Source of the DNA: Aristolochia californica
Taxonomy: Eukaryota > Streptophyta > Magnoliopsida > Piperales > Aristolochiaceae
NCBI GenBank assembly: GCA_029961685.1
Contig: JARWKL010000010.1
Coordinates: 27,564,067-27,628,066, forward strand
Length of the DNA stretch: 64,000 nt
Direction: 5' to 3'
Shown here: positions 33,156 to 50,199 of the stretch, piece after piece
Position numbering within the stretch: the first letter of the stretch is position 1
Layout: each line of letters opens with the position of its first letter
Program-made: the position numbers and the translations under genes
The notes under the pieces: model-generated
Databases searched by the model: none
The model's input: the letters and a program-made list of their open reading frames with translations, nothing else
Told to the model about the DNA's origin: nothing

Positions 33156-34398
33156 CAAATGATTATGCATGTTGATTATTCGAGTTTATTAGAGTAGAAA
33201 AAATCGAAGTTGTTGAACTGATTCCCGTTGCTGATTCTACGTGATTAGCTTTTGGACAACAGGATACAATAGCTAGAAATTATTTTTGGAAGATATCTCC
33301 TCTGTTGGATTGATTTTTTTTTTCGGAAAATTTCTTGGAAACTCTCTGTTGGCCATCTTACCTCTTCGCCAAGCTGCCATTTCCATATCCGAGCCTTCGG
33401 GAGTATCTTTAAGTTTCTAGTTCTGTCCTTTTCCTCTCTGTTCGGAAGTGGGGAAGAAGATGCTGAATTATTTTTTCCCAAGTTGGGAAGAAGTGGATTA
33501 AATCCGGGTCGCGCCTATTCTGCCCAACTCAGGTTGGCCAAGCTAACCCAACGAACTTGCTGACCAGAGCATTGCTTTTGTTCTGCCAAGTTAACTCATG
33601 CCAACTCGGACCGAGTCAACCCGATTGGGCCCACTTTTTTTTTGCCTCGATTATACGTTTATGTGCCGAGTTCTATACATATTTCTTCCATGACTCGGCT
33701 ATATTGGTGATTCCTGAATTGGCTCGACTCAGACCCTTTTCTTTTGCTGGATTATTATCTTGGATTATTACTCGATTCCGACATACTATTTGGTGCAGCT
33801 TCTTTATTTAGTGATGGACTATTTGCGAATTATTTTATGGGTCATTTTTAAGGATTATTTGGTATATGTTATTGGGCCCAGGCCCATTTCAGTTGTTGCT
33901 ATTGTGTCTCTTTGGCTGAGACATTATTATTGAAGAAGAACTTCTCAATTGCTGATTGTTGTCAGCATTGGTTATTCTGATGAAGAAGAAAGCACATGGG
34001 GACACAAAATATTATCTTTCGGGTGATTATCTGTTACCCCCTTAATTGGTATTTATAACTCCTACCATTTGATTGTCGGTGTCCTATGGAGGGACACGGT
34101 GATGGAGTTTTATCACACTTGTAAACAATGCCTATAGACCTACTACCTATAGAAGATAGGAGTGTGTCCAACATCCAACATGAGTTATTTGATTGGATTA
34201 TGGAACGATATTTTATGGCTAGGAGCAATTTTATTCTCACTTATATTATGCCAGTTGGGCCTATTGGAAGAGACCACTAGCTTGAGGGGGAGTATTGGAC
34301 GATATAGTGGATTGCCATTTTATACGGGAAGATCCTATACACTATTTGCAGCAAGTTGTGCGTTCATAATATTCTCTCACCCCCAACTTGAGGGGGAG
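33156..34398 (+). other. Right interior of the outer LTR element
   Basis: No gag or pol domain is recognised. The stretch at 33530-33620 repeats CAACTCGG / CCGAGT words. At 34280-34296 there is a first purine-tract-like CTTGAGGGGGAGTATTGGA, about 100 bp before the true one at 34384-34398. This suggests an older LTR junction or a duplicated 3' end. Confidence 0.45.
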
Positions 34399-34796
34399 TG
34401 TTGGAAGATGGGCCTAAGCCCACATGACCAAGGAAGGTTCACACATCTAAGCGTGTTAGAAGATGGGCTCAAGCCCATAAGACCAAGGAAGGCCCACACA
34501 TCCAAGAGATGTGGAAGATGGACTCAAGGCCCACAGATCAAGGAGAACACCCATATGCCCACACAATGATGGCAAGATGGTAAATAAAGAGTTATCTCAT
34601 AGAGATGGCATTAAAGTAATTAGTTTAAGTTTCAAGGGTATTATTATAATATTATAATTTTATCGATCTATAAATTGAGCTTCAAGGGGAGGGTTAGGAC
34701 ATAAGTCCATAACCTTTTCTTCATCTTATTTTCTCCCAATAGATGTCTCTCTCTGTTTCTCCATGAGCTAAATCCATGGAATCCAGAAAATCAACA

Positions 34797-35899
34797 ATAA
34801 ATTCACTTTTACTTAAGAAAGTGGCTCCAAAAACATTAAAACACTGCGTAAGTGGAGAGTGAAAGAGAATTACACTCATTCTAAGTGGAGAGTGAAAGAC
34901 CCCTAATGGACAGGCTCATCTTGATGACTTACGCAGCATTTATGCCGAAGTAGACAACAGCTTAATTGCCCGTGAAAATCTCATGCAACTGAGTTTTTTT
35001 TAAAAAAAAAAACGAAGTTCTTGGGCATTCAAAAATATGATCAGAAGGCTCTAAATAGTCATGGACTGGGATTTCCTGTGAAAAGCCCTAAAGCAATTCG
35101 GTTTCTCTCAACACGTCCAAAGGGCAGTCAAGGACTCAAGGGGACTCGCTTTAACCTCTTCTATTCACCTCGTGCATGGAAGCATTGACTGAAAGCCTTA
35201 CTGTTAGGAGTCAAATGAGAATTTAATCGCGCTGTGAAAGGTCCAAAGTTACTCGACAAAGTGGTTTCGTTTGATATACTCCATATTAACGCCCTAGATA
35301 ACTTTCCGTTTCTGTAGTGAACAAATTGTTTGAATTTATTGCCTTTCTTTTCTGCAAATATTTGACAAGTGTACCTTACCCACATAATCCTCCATCCTTG
35401 ACCTGTTCCTAAATTTATTGAACTAATTGAATTACCTCATAAATTGAATGGCCAATAGTTTGTTTCTTTTCTGGATGACGAGAGAACAACAGGATTCCTC
35501 TCAGATATTCTTGATTTCCAGAAATGATTTAATGTTGACATATGGTAGATAAATTTTGGCTCTGCCGTTAGCAGCTGTCTTACAGGAGAAATTTGAGAGC
35601 TTTTCGGGCATCAACCACTCAATTTAGTAATACCATTCATGAAAGAAAGAAAGAAGGAAGGAAAGAAATCAAGAAAAAAGTTATTCATAACTTCATGGGA
35701 TTACGCATGACCAAAAGGTAAATAGACGTCTATGTAACTAAACATTGCAAAATTTCAGTATTTGGACAATTTATTTGCGCTCCAGGATTATATCATTAGA
35801 TCAGATCTCCGCAAATACAAAAGATTAATCATCAGAAGTCTAGAGCGCTACCAATTCTGAGTACGCAAGCAGCTCACACAACTCCTAGCTCCCGCCCAT
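34797..35899. other. Intergenic DNA and 3' flank of the TPI gene
   Basis: No gene is recognised. The short word CTAAGTGGAGAGTGAAAGA occurs twice near 34850-34910. The right end should include the TPI 3' UTR on the minus strand. Confidence 0.5.
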
Positions 35900-41852
<5,953 letters not shown>

Positions 41853-42640
41853 TTTGTCTCAGCAATACAAACCACGAGTCGAGCTATCCGCTAGTCTGAG
41901 ATGGTTACGAGGTTATGCTCTACAAAAAGACGAGAGAACGGAACAGAAAGGCCGAGGCCAATAAAATTACCTAAATCTCAAGCCGCATGAACATATTCAC
42001 GAACGAGCCCCTCAAACGATATCCTTATTTTTGGTCCTTGGAGTTGGTGCTCTAAGCTTACAACAGCAGATATTTCGGTTCTTTCAGAAAAAATTTATAT
42101 TAATTTAAAAAAAAAACTTCGGATTCATTGGTTAATAATATAATAATTTATATAGATTTGAATATATTTTTCTTGTTAAAGCTCTTGGGCTGAATTCAGT
42201 CACTTCACAAATAAAATCACCAAAGGAAAGTTTCATTGTATATTTTTTTCAGCTCAATTTTTTAAGTTTTATAAGAAAAGTGACTTTGATTATTAGAAGA
42301 TTCAAATGAAAGTACTCCTATTATTACTAGGATCTTTTAAACATCATCAAAGATGAGTTTCAAGATGTAGAGACTTTGATGCTCTACCCCAGGAGGAATG
42401 GAAGGCAAGATCAGAGAATTGAAAGAAGGATAGTAAAACTCTCTTCTTTATTATGCAAGTAGTTGATTGGAAATTTTTTTAGACAATGGCCTTTGCCAAA
42501 TTAGTAAAGAAAACATGAGATACCCATATTAAAGTCTACACAGGTATAGAGAAAATCCATGAGCTTCGCCTTCCAAATCTTAAAACGTAATGCGAGCTCT
42601 TGTTGCAAGAAAAGACAAAGTTTATCTCTCTAACTTCTTC
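41853..42640. other. TPI leader and upstream region
   Basis: The first ~150 bp upstream of the TPI start codon (minus strand) should contain the leader. An ATTGG (CCAAT-type) element is near 41960. No clear TATA box is seen. From about 42060 the DNA is AT-rich with no gene. Confidence 0.45.
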
Positions 42641-44560
42641 AATCATGTGTGTTGGCTCAGGTGGCTTCTCAAGAGAGGGGTGAATTGAGATTATAAATTA
42701 AAATTTCAATGTGCATATAAAAGCAATATAGACAAACACATTCAACACATATGCACACACCATAGGACACAAGATTTTTTGTTATCAATATTCCCCTATT
42801 GGTAATCACCGCCCTAGAACCATTGCTTGGGACATTTCCACTATATACTCTATTAGCTAGAAATTACAAAAAGTTTCTAACATTCTTAAGCCACGTGTAA
42901 TCCCAATTACACGATTTCTAATCACCCAAAAGATTCGATACCAGGGACTAGATTCCGGCTCTAGCCAAGCACTCCCCTTCTAAATTCTTGGTTCCAGAAA
43001 CCAATTCTTCTAGCTTTTTAGGCACTAGAGAACCTATAAAAGAATAAACGAAAGTACAAAAGTAAAATAAAAACTTACAATTTTTTTTTAATATGGGAGA
43101 CAACCCTTGTCCAAATGAGAACCAAGCTTCCAAATGTTTAAGTACAAATGATTGAAGTGAAGGAGCTTAATGGAACTAAATATGCTTTGGAAATTTTGAG
43201 AGAAGAAAGAAGATATGAGAAAAATGAAGGTTTTTCCTCTAAAAAAAAGGTAAAAATGGAACTTTGACGATCAAATTAATTTTGAAGAGTTTTGTTATGA
43301 AAGTAAAAGCACAACTCTTGTTCCTCAAGATATTTGGAGGGGTATTTATAACTTCTTTAACTCAAACTAGTTGTTTTTTGCCTGTTTGTAACAATCAGAC
43401 TATTGATTGATCGATCATTATAAAGTGATTGATATATCAATCAATCATAAATGACTACTTTCTATCAGAAAGTGACCAGTTGATCAATATGATACCGTTG
43501 GTCCAGACAAAGTTAAGTTGATCAATCATTATCAATGGATGATCGATCAATCGAAATTCCCCCTGACTGTGCAATACAAGTATGATCGATCAATGAACTA
43601 CCTATGATCGATCATGTTTTATGTTTATGTCCCTGACTGGCAAGATTCTATCTGATTGATCAATTGTGTAGGATGATCGATCATTCTATGTAACTTTTGC
43701 TTTCCTAGACAACATTGATCGATCAATCCAAATGGGATGATCGACCATGCGTTATAGCATGACATAGTCGTGTGCTAGATTATTGATTAATCAACTAAGG
43801 TTGATCAATCATGTTTTACAATCTTGGCCTGCACACTTCTAGATGATCGATCATAGACAGAAGCTGATAGATCATTCCAGTACTAGTTCAACTAAATTGA
43901 CTTTTAAAGCATGAGAATGAATTACTCTAAGTAATTTTTGCTTGCCTGGACAACATTGATCGATCAATCCAAATGGGATAATCGACCAAGCATTATAGCA
44001 TGAAATAGTCATGTTCTAGATTATTGATTAATCAACTAAGGTTGATCAATCATGTTTTACAATCTTGGCCTGCACACTTCTAGATGATAGATCATTGACA
44101 GAAGCCGATAGATCATTCCAGTACTAGTTCAACTAAATTGACTTTTAAAGTATGACAATGAATTAATCTAAGTGCTCTAACATGTTTGAAAAGATGTATA
44201 AGATATTTTTAAAACATGTATGAAAGTAAAGTACATCCTAAAACCTTTTTATGAGTTCAAGTGATATTTTAGTTTTGGGAAAAAGCTAAAGCATTTTTTA
44301 TGATTTCAAAACCTTTGTATGTGATGATTTTGAGCATGGTTTTGAAAACATGAGGTATCCTAAAGCTCCCAATGTAGATATGTGCTTAAATATAAGAACT
44401 TTGGATGACTACGTACATACATGACTAGAGTTTTTGAGATTTATAATTTGGACTTGACTCTAGGTCTTCGATTCTTCACTCGACTTTGTTTAATAAGTTC
44501 TTTTCTCAACAACAATCTTCAAGGTTGTTTTACTTTGGGTCTTGACTTGGTGACTTGATT
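42641..44560. repeat. Unclassified dispersed repeat rich in GATCGATCA words
   Basis: The left end carries TGGCTCAGGTGGCTTCTCAA and GAGAGGGGTGAATTGAG, a phrase I associate with dispersed plant repeats of unknown class. From about 43380 to 44140 many variants of TTGATCGATCA, GATCGATCAT and TGATTGATCAATC occur every 20-40 bp. A 241-bp block is tandemly duplicated inside. No coding capacity is seen. It could be an LTR or leader of an unidentified retroelement; no primer site or partner LTR was found. Confidence 0.6.
43690..44172. repeat. 241-bp tandem duplication
   Basis: Copies 43690-43930 and 43931-44171 share long blocks such as GATTATTGATTAATCAACTA and TCTTGGCCTGCACACTTCTA, with scattered differences. 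Each copy contains several of the GATCGATCA-like words. Confidence 0.9.
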
Positions 44561-44875
44561 TCATTCTCTTTGTTTGAGCTTAGCCATAGACCAAATAGTG
44601 AAAAGTTAATAGTAAAACGTGACCAGTGAAAATAAACAGTAAAAAGTGAACAGTGTAAAACTCTTACTGTAGAGATTTAAATTTTGTTCATACAAAAAAA
44701 AATACAACTTACAATCATGCTGAAATGTAACTTACTATCATGCTAAAATTTAAATAAAAATTACATAACTCCCGAAGTTACTGACCGTGCTATCGATCAA
44801 CTCCCTCTTTACTACTCAGCCATTACGACTATTTTGCACATACCGTGCTTAAGGAACGTTGTTGGAGGATGCTCA
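44561..44875. other. Flank of the pararetrovirus insertion
   Basis: The words AGTGAAAA, AACAGTAAAA and GTGAACAGTGTAAAA recur at 44595-44660, and ATCATGCTGAAATGTAACTTA / ATCATGCTAAAATTTAAATAA repeat at 44715-44755. The true end of the viral insertion probably lies here but cannot be placed. Confidence 0.4.
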
Positions 44876-46577
44876 TCAGAAATCGCCTTCTTTTCTTTGG
44901 TCGTCTTCTTTCTTCTGGAAAACTCGGAGTGATTTTTCAAATACCTTGAACTTCATCTGGGCTTCGATTTTATAGGTAGAAGTTGGAAAATCTTTCCTTT
45001 TCTGCCCTTGAACAAATGATTCTAGTTTAAAGATGAAGGGTAGCTTTCGTCTTTGTTTTCTTTTTCTTACCATTACTTTATCGCCTTTTGGCACCGAAAG
45101 AGGGGGTAAATGAGTCTTTTCTGCTTCTAATGTCATTTTGCTAACATAAGAGAATCTTTTGGTAGATAGGTCGCCATCATTCTGACATATTGTCATCGGA
45201 CAACTGCTTTTTCTTGCACAGTTGACACGTGCTTTTTCTGGAAGGTTTTTTGAGCCATTTTACAAAAACCTTCTTTTGCCAATTTGCTGAATGGAATATT
45301 ACCATTATGTAATTTCTTTAGCTTTTCTTCAAGATTCTTCTGAACTGTTGTAGGAGTCTCTTTATAACTTAGAGCTACAATTGTCAGCTGGACCGTGGTT
45401 TTGTAGACGAAACATTTTTTCTTCAGTACCAGTTGTTCTACATACTGGATCATCATTTTGAGTCCATGTACTCATCTGGTTTGCTAGGCTGACTCAGGGC
45501 AAGGCTTTGCTTTCAGAATGTGAGTGGGTCATATCCGCTTGCTTCACCTTCTTTGATTGATTCAAGTGAGATAACCACAATACTCGAAAATGATTATATT
45601 AGCAATACAAGAAATGATTTTTAGTCGGATCCAATTGTATTTAGTTATGGTAATAAAGCTTTTACAGGCTTCCATAACTTCTTTTAGAATTCTCTCAAGC
45701 ATCGATAAATCGATAGGTTGCTATAGAATTTGCCCTATGAATCCATATGTAGAAAGTATGGATACATATTTCAAGTCAACTTCCTAACTCAGTATCACTT
45801 GATTATAGCTATTGCTAGAATCTATAATGAAAAAGGGAGTATTCATCCCTTGTCCAATTTGTTCATTCCATCACTGAAATTGAACAATGTGACCGGATGT
45901 AGTTTTTTAACGTACGTTGTCCACCTTTTGAGGGTGTAGTGAAAGTTTTTCAGACATGATGTCTGTTAGCTTTATAGGTATGATTTTCTTAAGAAATTTG
46001 TACTCATTAAACTCAATTTTATCCATTTTTCCCAGGATTTTCAACCTAGTGAATTCGGATGGGGTAACTAACCTTGCCTTCAAAGAAGTATCTTTCTTTG
46101 GCTTATCTGTCTCCTTCGGTTCTGGAGTCGTTATGGCTTCCTTTCCAGTTCTGGCCTGGTAGGTAGAAGTCCCTAATTCCTATGTCTTACAAGAAGATTG
46201 AGTTATGATTTTTTTTTTTATGTTGAGCATAATCGGTAGAAATCCCAATTAGATTTGTATTCATTAGAATACTATAGTTTTTCGTATGTTGTGAGGCGGA
46301 CATTAAGGCTTTCCCGTGAAGGGGATCTAGTAGAAGTCCCGAAAGAACTTGGTAGGCTTCGCCTTTTTTGGAGTTCTTGTAGCTCATTGGTTAATTGTTT
46401 AACCTTAAGCTGTAGATCTTCTCTGTTTAACCCAAAATGGGCACAGTTCTCTGATAGTTCTCCTTGTTCAGAATGAACTAAGAGGTTGTCGAAAAAATAT
46501 TGTAAGGTTGAGAGAAATACCGTAAGCGTGGTGATTGTTGTTGCTAGATCCATCAACGTGCTACTGAGGGGATCCAT
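44876..46577 (-). pseudogene. Last pararetroviral frame (inclusion-body/transactivator position), broken
   Basis: The first piece (46577-46272) starts MDPLSSTLMDLATTITTLTV, overlaps the end of the pol frame by about 17 bases and contains a coiled-coil-like heptad stretch with LKVKQLTNELQELQKR. Later pieces at 45456-45193 and 44876-45196 are Lys-rich. Frames shift several times between them. Position and overlap fit gene VI of caulimoviruses, but I see no diagnostic domain, so the assignment rests on gene order. Confidence 0.55.
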
Positions 46578-47065
46578 TTTCTTTACCTATCTGTAATACA
46601 AGAAAATTATCGAGTAAGAGTATCAGGTAAATAATTTTTGTCACCTTTAACGTGTTTGACAGTAAAAGAGAATTGAAAGAACCACTGCTGCGGAGTAATC
46701 TACAACAACAAAGTGAATCTTCTAAATTTCTTGTCATAAAACCGACAAAATTCTTATAGTCAGTTTTAACTAGAAATTCTTTCGGGGCAAGATATATATA
46801 AATTTTTTTTATCCCGTTCTTTAGTGCTAAGATTTCGTTTTCATAAGAATGATAGTTTATTTTAGCAGAGGTAAATGTTCCTAAGGTATATTTACATATT
46901 CTCTCAGAATCATTGTTTTTACATTTGAGTACCGCTGCCCACGTATGATCTGAGGCGTCAGCTTCTAAGATTAGTTTTGCATCTGGATCTGGTAGAGTTA
47001 ACGTCGGGAGGTGTTTCATCATTTGTTTGATCCTGATTACTTTTGAAATGTCGTTGGGAGTCCAT
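46561..47065 (-). pseudogene. Pararetroviral RNase H region
   Basis: The frame contains LILEADASDHTWAAVLK and YHSYENEILALKNGIKK, with the Asp and Glu positions of an RNase H fold, and LVKTDYKNF near the third acidic site. The second half (after about 46740) loses recognisable RNase H sequence. It is separated from the reverse transcriptase frame by broken sequence at about 47060-47185. Confidence 0.85.
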
Positions 47066-47099
47066 TCCCATTTGACATCCTTTTTAACTTTTGTTGAAA

Positions 47100-47900
47100 G
47101 GGTTTTCTAATTTATGCTAAATTCTTTATGAATTGCTCAGCATACGTTAGACAACCTACGAAAAGTTGAAATTGTTTTACGTCTTCTATTTCATTCGGGA
47201 AAGCTGCAAGTTTTTTAGGATATGAGTTTGGAGAATGATTTCTCCCTTAGAGATGTTTAAACCTAAGAAATCTATCTTAGTTTTAAACAATTTCGACTTC
47301 TTTTTGCTGAGGGTTATCCCAAATTTTTTTAAGGCATTTAATACCTTAAGTAATTGCTCTTTATGTTGTTCCTGATTTTTAGAGAAAACTAGGATATCGT
47401 CAACATAAACTAAGCAAAATCTAAAGAACATTTTGAAGATATCGTCCATTCTTCTTTGAAATATATTGGGTGCTTGTTTTAACCCGACGGGCATAACAAG
47501 TCACTCATAATGTCCAGAAGTACAACTGAATGCAGTAAGGGGAATAATTCTTTCGGTTAGACGAATTTGCCAAAACCCTGATTTGCAATCAAACTTGGAA
47601 AACCATTGTTTTCCTCTTATTGCGGCTATTAACCTTTTTTTTTAGGAAGATAGTAGTCAAACATTTATGTGGTTTCATTAACCTTTTTATTGTTAATGAC
47701 AATTCTAGTTTTTCCACGTTTTATCTCTGCATGATTCCGTACAAGGAAAGCAAGAGATGTGTGTGGAGAATAACTTGCTCGAATTAAACCTAGGGTTAGC
47801 AAGTCATTTATCTGAGTTGAAAATTCTTAAACATCAAATGGAGTGTAAACCATGGGTTTTTTCTCGAATCTCTTTTCAGGATCAAGAAGTTCGAGGTCTG
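47100..47900 (-). pseudogene. Pararetroviral reverse transcriptase, broken
   Basis: Recognisable blocks in order are a KTRIVINNKKVN-like start (about 47720), FDCKSGFWQI (about 47590), MPVGLKQAPNIFQRRMD (from 47494) and the catalytic YVDD (47396-47407), then LSKKKSKLF and DFLGLNISKG. Breaks seen: an in-frame TGA at 47503-47501, where the family has a Trp codon, and at least one further stop plus frame changes upstream near 47690-47630. The YVDD itself is intact. Confidence 0.87.
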
Positions 47901-48157
47901 CATATGGTTTTTGTTTATTCCACCATTCTAAGGGTTTCTCAGAACAAGTGGATACCAGAAGTTGTAAAACTTCTGTATCGCAGGATTCTACGAGGAGGAG
48001 AGATTCTAGTGGGGGAACCTCATCACCACGCTTGCTGTGTTTTTTGAAGACCTAATGGAGAATTTCTCCATTGCCAGATATGGCAAAAGCTTTAGGGTTT
48101 TACTATGTATACATATATGGCAGAATTGTCTATTTCGCGTCGAGTGCGACAGTGAAG

Positions 48158-48649
48158 TTAATAATAATCGGGGGTTTGTTCGATAGAGGCGTGAAACATT
48201 AACCATTCATTTCCTAGAACTAAGTCTTGTCCTAAGTTTATGTTTGGTCCTAAACTTATTAGTTTTGGGATCAGAAATTTTTCACCTCCAATGTCGATAT
48301 GAACATTTCTGGCTTCTGCAGGAAGGGAAATGTGTTCTCCTAACCCAACTGTTACTTGAAGTGGTACTTCAAGTATTTTCATAAATTGATAGGAAGTAGA
48401 TTTTGTATAGCTAGACATTAAGAACTTCATGTATCTACAAGAGCATGTATAAGGAATTTTATATATCCCAGAAGTTTTAGCATGACTGTGATATATGAAT
48501 TTCCATAGGGTACATGCTCTGAATTTATGCGGATACTCATTCGGAAAATGTTCCTGATGAGTCCGATATGTTTTCAGAGTTTTCTTATGTAGAAAACTCT
48601 GTCTCGAGATGAAGTTCATATACTTCATCGTTTGACTGGATTTCATCAC
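48158..48649 (-). pseudogene. Pararetroviral aspartic protease region, broken
   Basis: The frame downstream contains GGEKFLIPKLI and LVLGNEWL, typical of the C-terminal half of caulimovirid proteases. The active-site segment is in another frame at about 48445-48428 and reads A-L-V-D-T followed by TGA. The glycine of the D-T-G triad is therefore replaced by a stop, and a frameshift follows. The protease is dead on both counts. Confidence 0.75.
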
Positions 48650-48661
48650 GATGAATAATTT

Positions 48662-50176
48662 CTAGACCTTTTCTTCGGCTAATACCATATAAGTATTATA
48701 TTGCCGTTTTTTCTTATCATTAGGACAATCGCGAGCAAAGTATCCTTCCTTCTGGCTTATCCAACATTTACATTTGCTCGAGGGTTTTCGCTTCGGGCAA
48801 TATGCATTTGACCCTTTACTGGATGTGGTGGGGCCAAAATTTGTTCTTTTCCTAAAGTATCTTTTTTTAGGAGTATACCTAAATTTTGAACTTTTTTGTA
48901 TCCTGAAATTTTTCTTATGAAATTTCTTAGGATATTGTCTTTGCTTCAGGTTGTGGTTTTTGCAACCATAAGCTCCTACATTATTTTTCTGGTTAGAACA
49001 ACATAATGTTTGTTTATAAGTTTTACTACCTTTTTTTTGTAGTCTTTGAGTTTCACAGAGGTTTGCAAGCAAGTCTTGTACAAACTTGTGTCTTCTTACA
49101 AGAGTGTCAAAACCTAGGAAAACGTCCATGATTAAAACTGGAAACTCTGGGTTTTTTTGCCAATATTTTGCAATGTAGTCTTTTTCGACAACAGTCGCAA
49201 AAGGTTCTGACAATTTTGAATAAAAGATGGGCAGATAAGGTTTCTGGTCATATTTTTTGTAGTGTAACTTGCAAATTCGCAATAATATTTCTCATAAAAA
49301 TAGATGTTACAAATTTGTAACTTGTTTAGTTTTAAAAGAGTTTCTAAACATTTTCTTTGTTTAGTAGACTCATTGTGAGCATCTAGGGTTGGATGTATTC
49401 CTAGATTTTTTTTTGATATCTTAGTCACTAATCCTTTTAGTATTGAGGCTATAGACGTTGATGTTATGGTCTTCGAGAAGGTTGTCCCACCTATGCACTA
49501 CGTTACTCTGTAAAACATGGGTAAAGAAATTAAATGTTGAATCTTTATCCCAAGATTCGTGCATATTGGCAACATTATTCATGCATCTTTCCAATTCTTT
49601 GAGGACTTTTTCTACTTCCTTGGGGAATTCCAAGTTGAGATAAAATCCAAAAGGGTTAATGCTATCTATGGATTGGTGTCCCTTAGTAGCATGTGATGGA
49701 TCGACATTAGTGTATTTTGTCGAATACCTTTGTCCTCCCAAAGATATTTTGGAGTGGGAGTAATTTTCTCTTTCGCGAGAGTTATCTGCTATGCGGTCTC
49801 GATAGTTGTCTTCCATGTAGGTATCTCATAACCTTGAAGTTTCTGCTTCATGTTGGTTGGTGTTGCCGCCTCGAAGTATTCTGAATCTTTTACCAAGATC
49901 ATCTGCCTTTTTGTCTTTAGCAGAGTGGTCTTTTTTCTTGGTATTTTCTATGGCAACTTCATCAAAGTCCCATGCCTCTAGTTCACTGTCTTGTTGCTCT
50001 TTTTGTTTACTAGAGGATGGTTTTTCCTCTTGAACATAATAAATCAGTTGTCGATCGAAAGTATTATATTCTGCGTAAACTTCATCATCTGTGGATGATG
50101 ATGCTTTAGAAGCGATCCTAAAAGCTGATGGTTCTGGATCTTTCTTTCTAGATGCCATGCATGGAGCAATATACAC
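48662..50176 (-). pseudogene. Pararetroviral coat-protein region with zinc-knuckle-like motif
   Basis: The first piece (50176-49826) is rich in acidic and Lys residues (EEKPSSSKQKEQQDSELEAW), as at the N-terminus of caulimovirid coat proteins. The middle piece (49816-49421) contains FNFFTHVLQSNVVHRWDN. The last piece (49282-48662) is strongly basic, with KCKCWISQKEGYFARDCPND. This resembles a CCHC knuckle but has Tyr in place of the zinc-binding His, so it is likely mutated. Frame changes near 49820 and 49420-49280 break the gene. Confidence 0.75.
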
Positions 50177-50199
50177 TAGTTTTTAAGCCATCCAGTAAA

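Larger units (their letters stand above)
25549..34796 (+). mobile_element. Outer LTR retrotransposon holding two nested elements
   Basis: The 5' LTR is 25549-25945 (starts TGTTGGAAGATGGGCC) and the 3' LTR is 34399-34796 (starts the same way, ends TCAACA). The primer site TGGTATTAGAGC (one mismatch) lies at 25946-25957. A classic purine tract AACTTGAGGGGGAG precedes the 3' LTR. Flanking 5-mers GTAAA (25544-25548) and ATAAA (34797-34801) match at 4 of 5. By eye the LTRs are roughly 90% alike. Each LTR contains about three imperfect ~60-bp repeats (GGAAGATGGGCCCAAGCCCA type). Without its two insertions the element has only about 2 kb of interior (25958-26557, 28583-28731, 33156-34398) and no recognisable gag or pol, so it was itself non-autonomous. 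Confidence 0.88.

Noticed and set aside
45590..46476. Plus-strand frames across the viral fossil
   Set aside because: They are antisense to the viral gene order, and the recognisable viral motifs are all on the minus strand.
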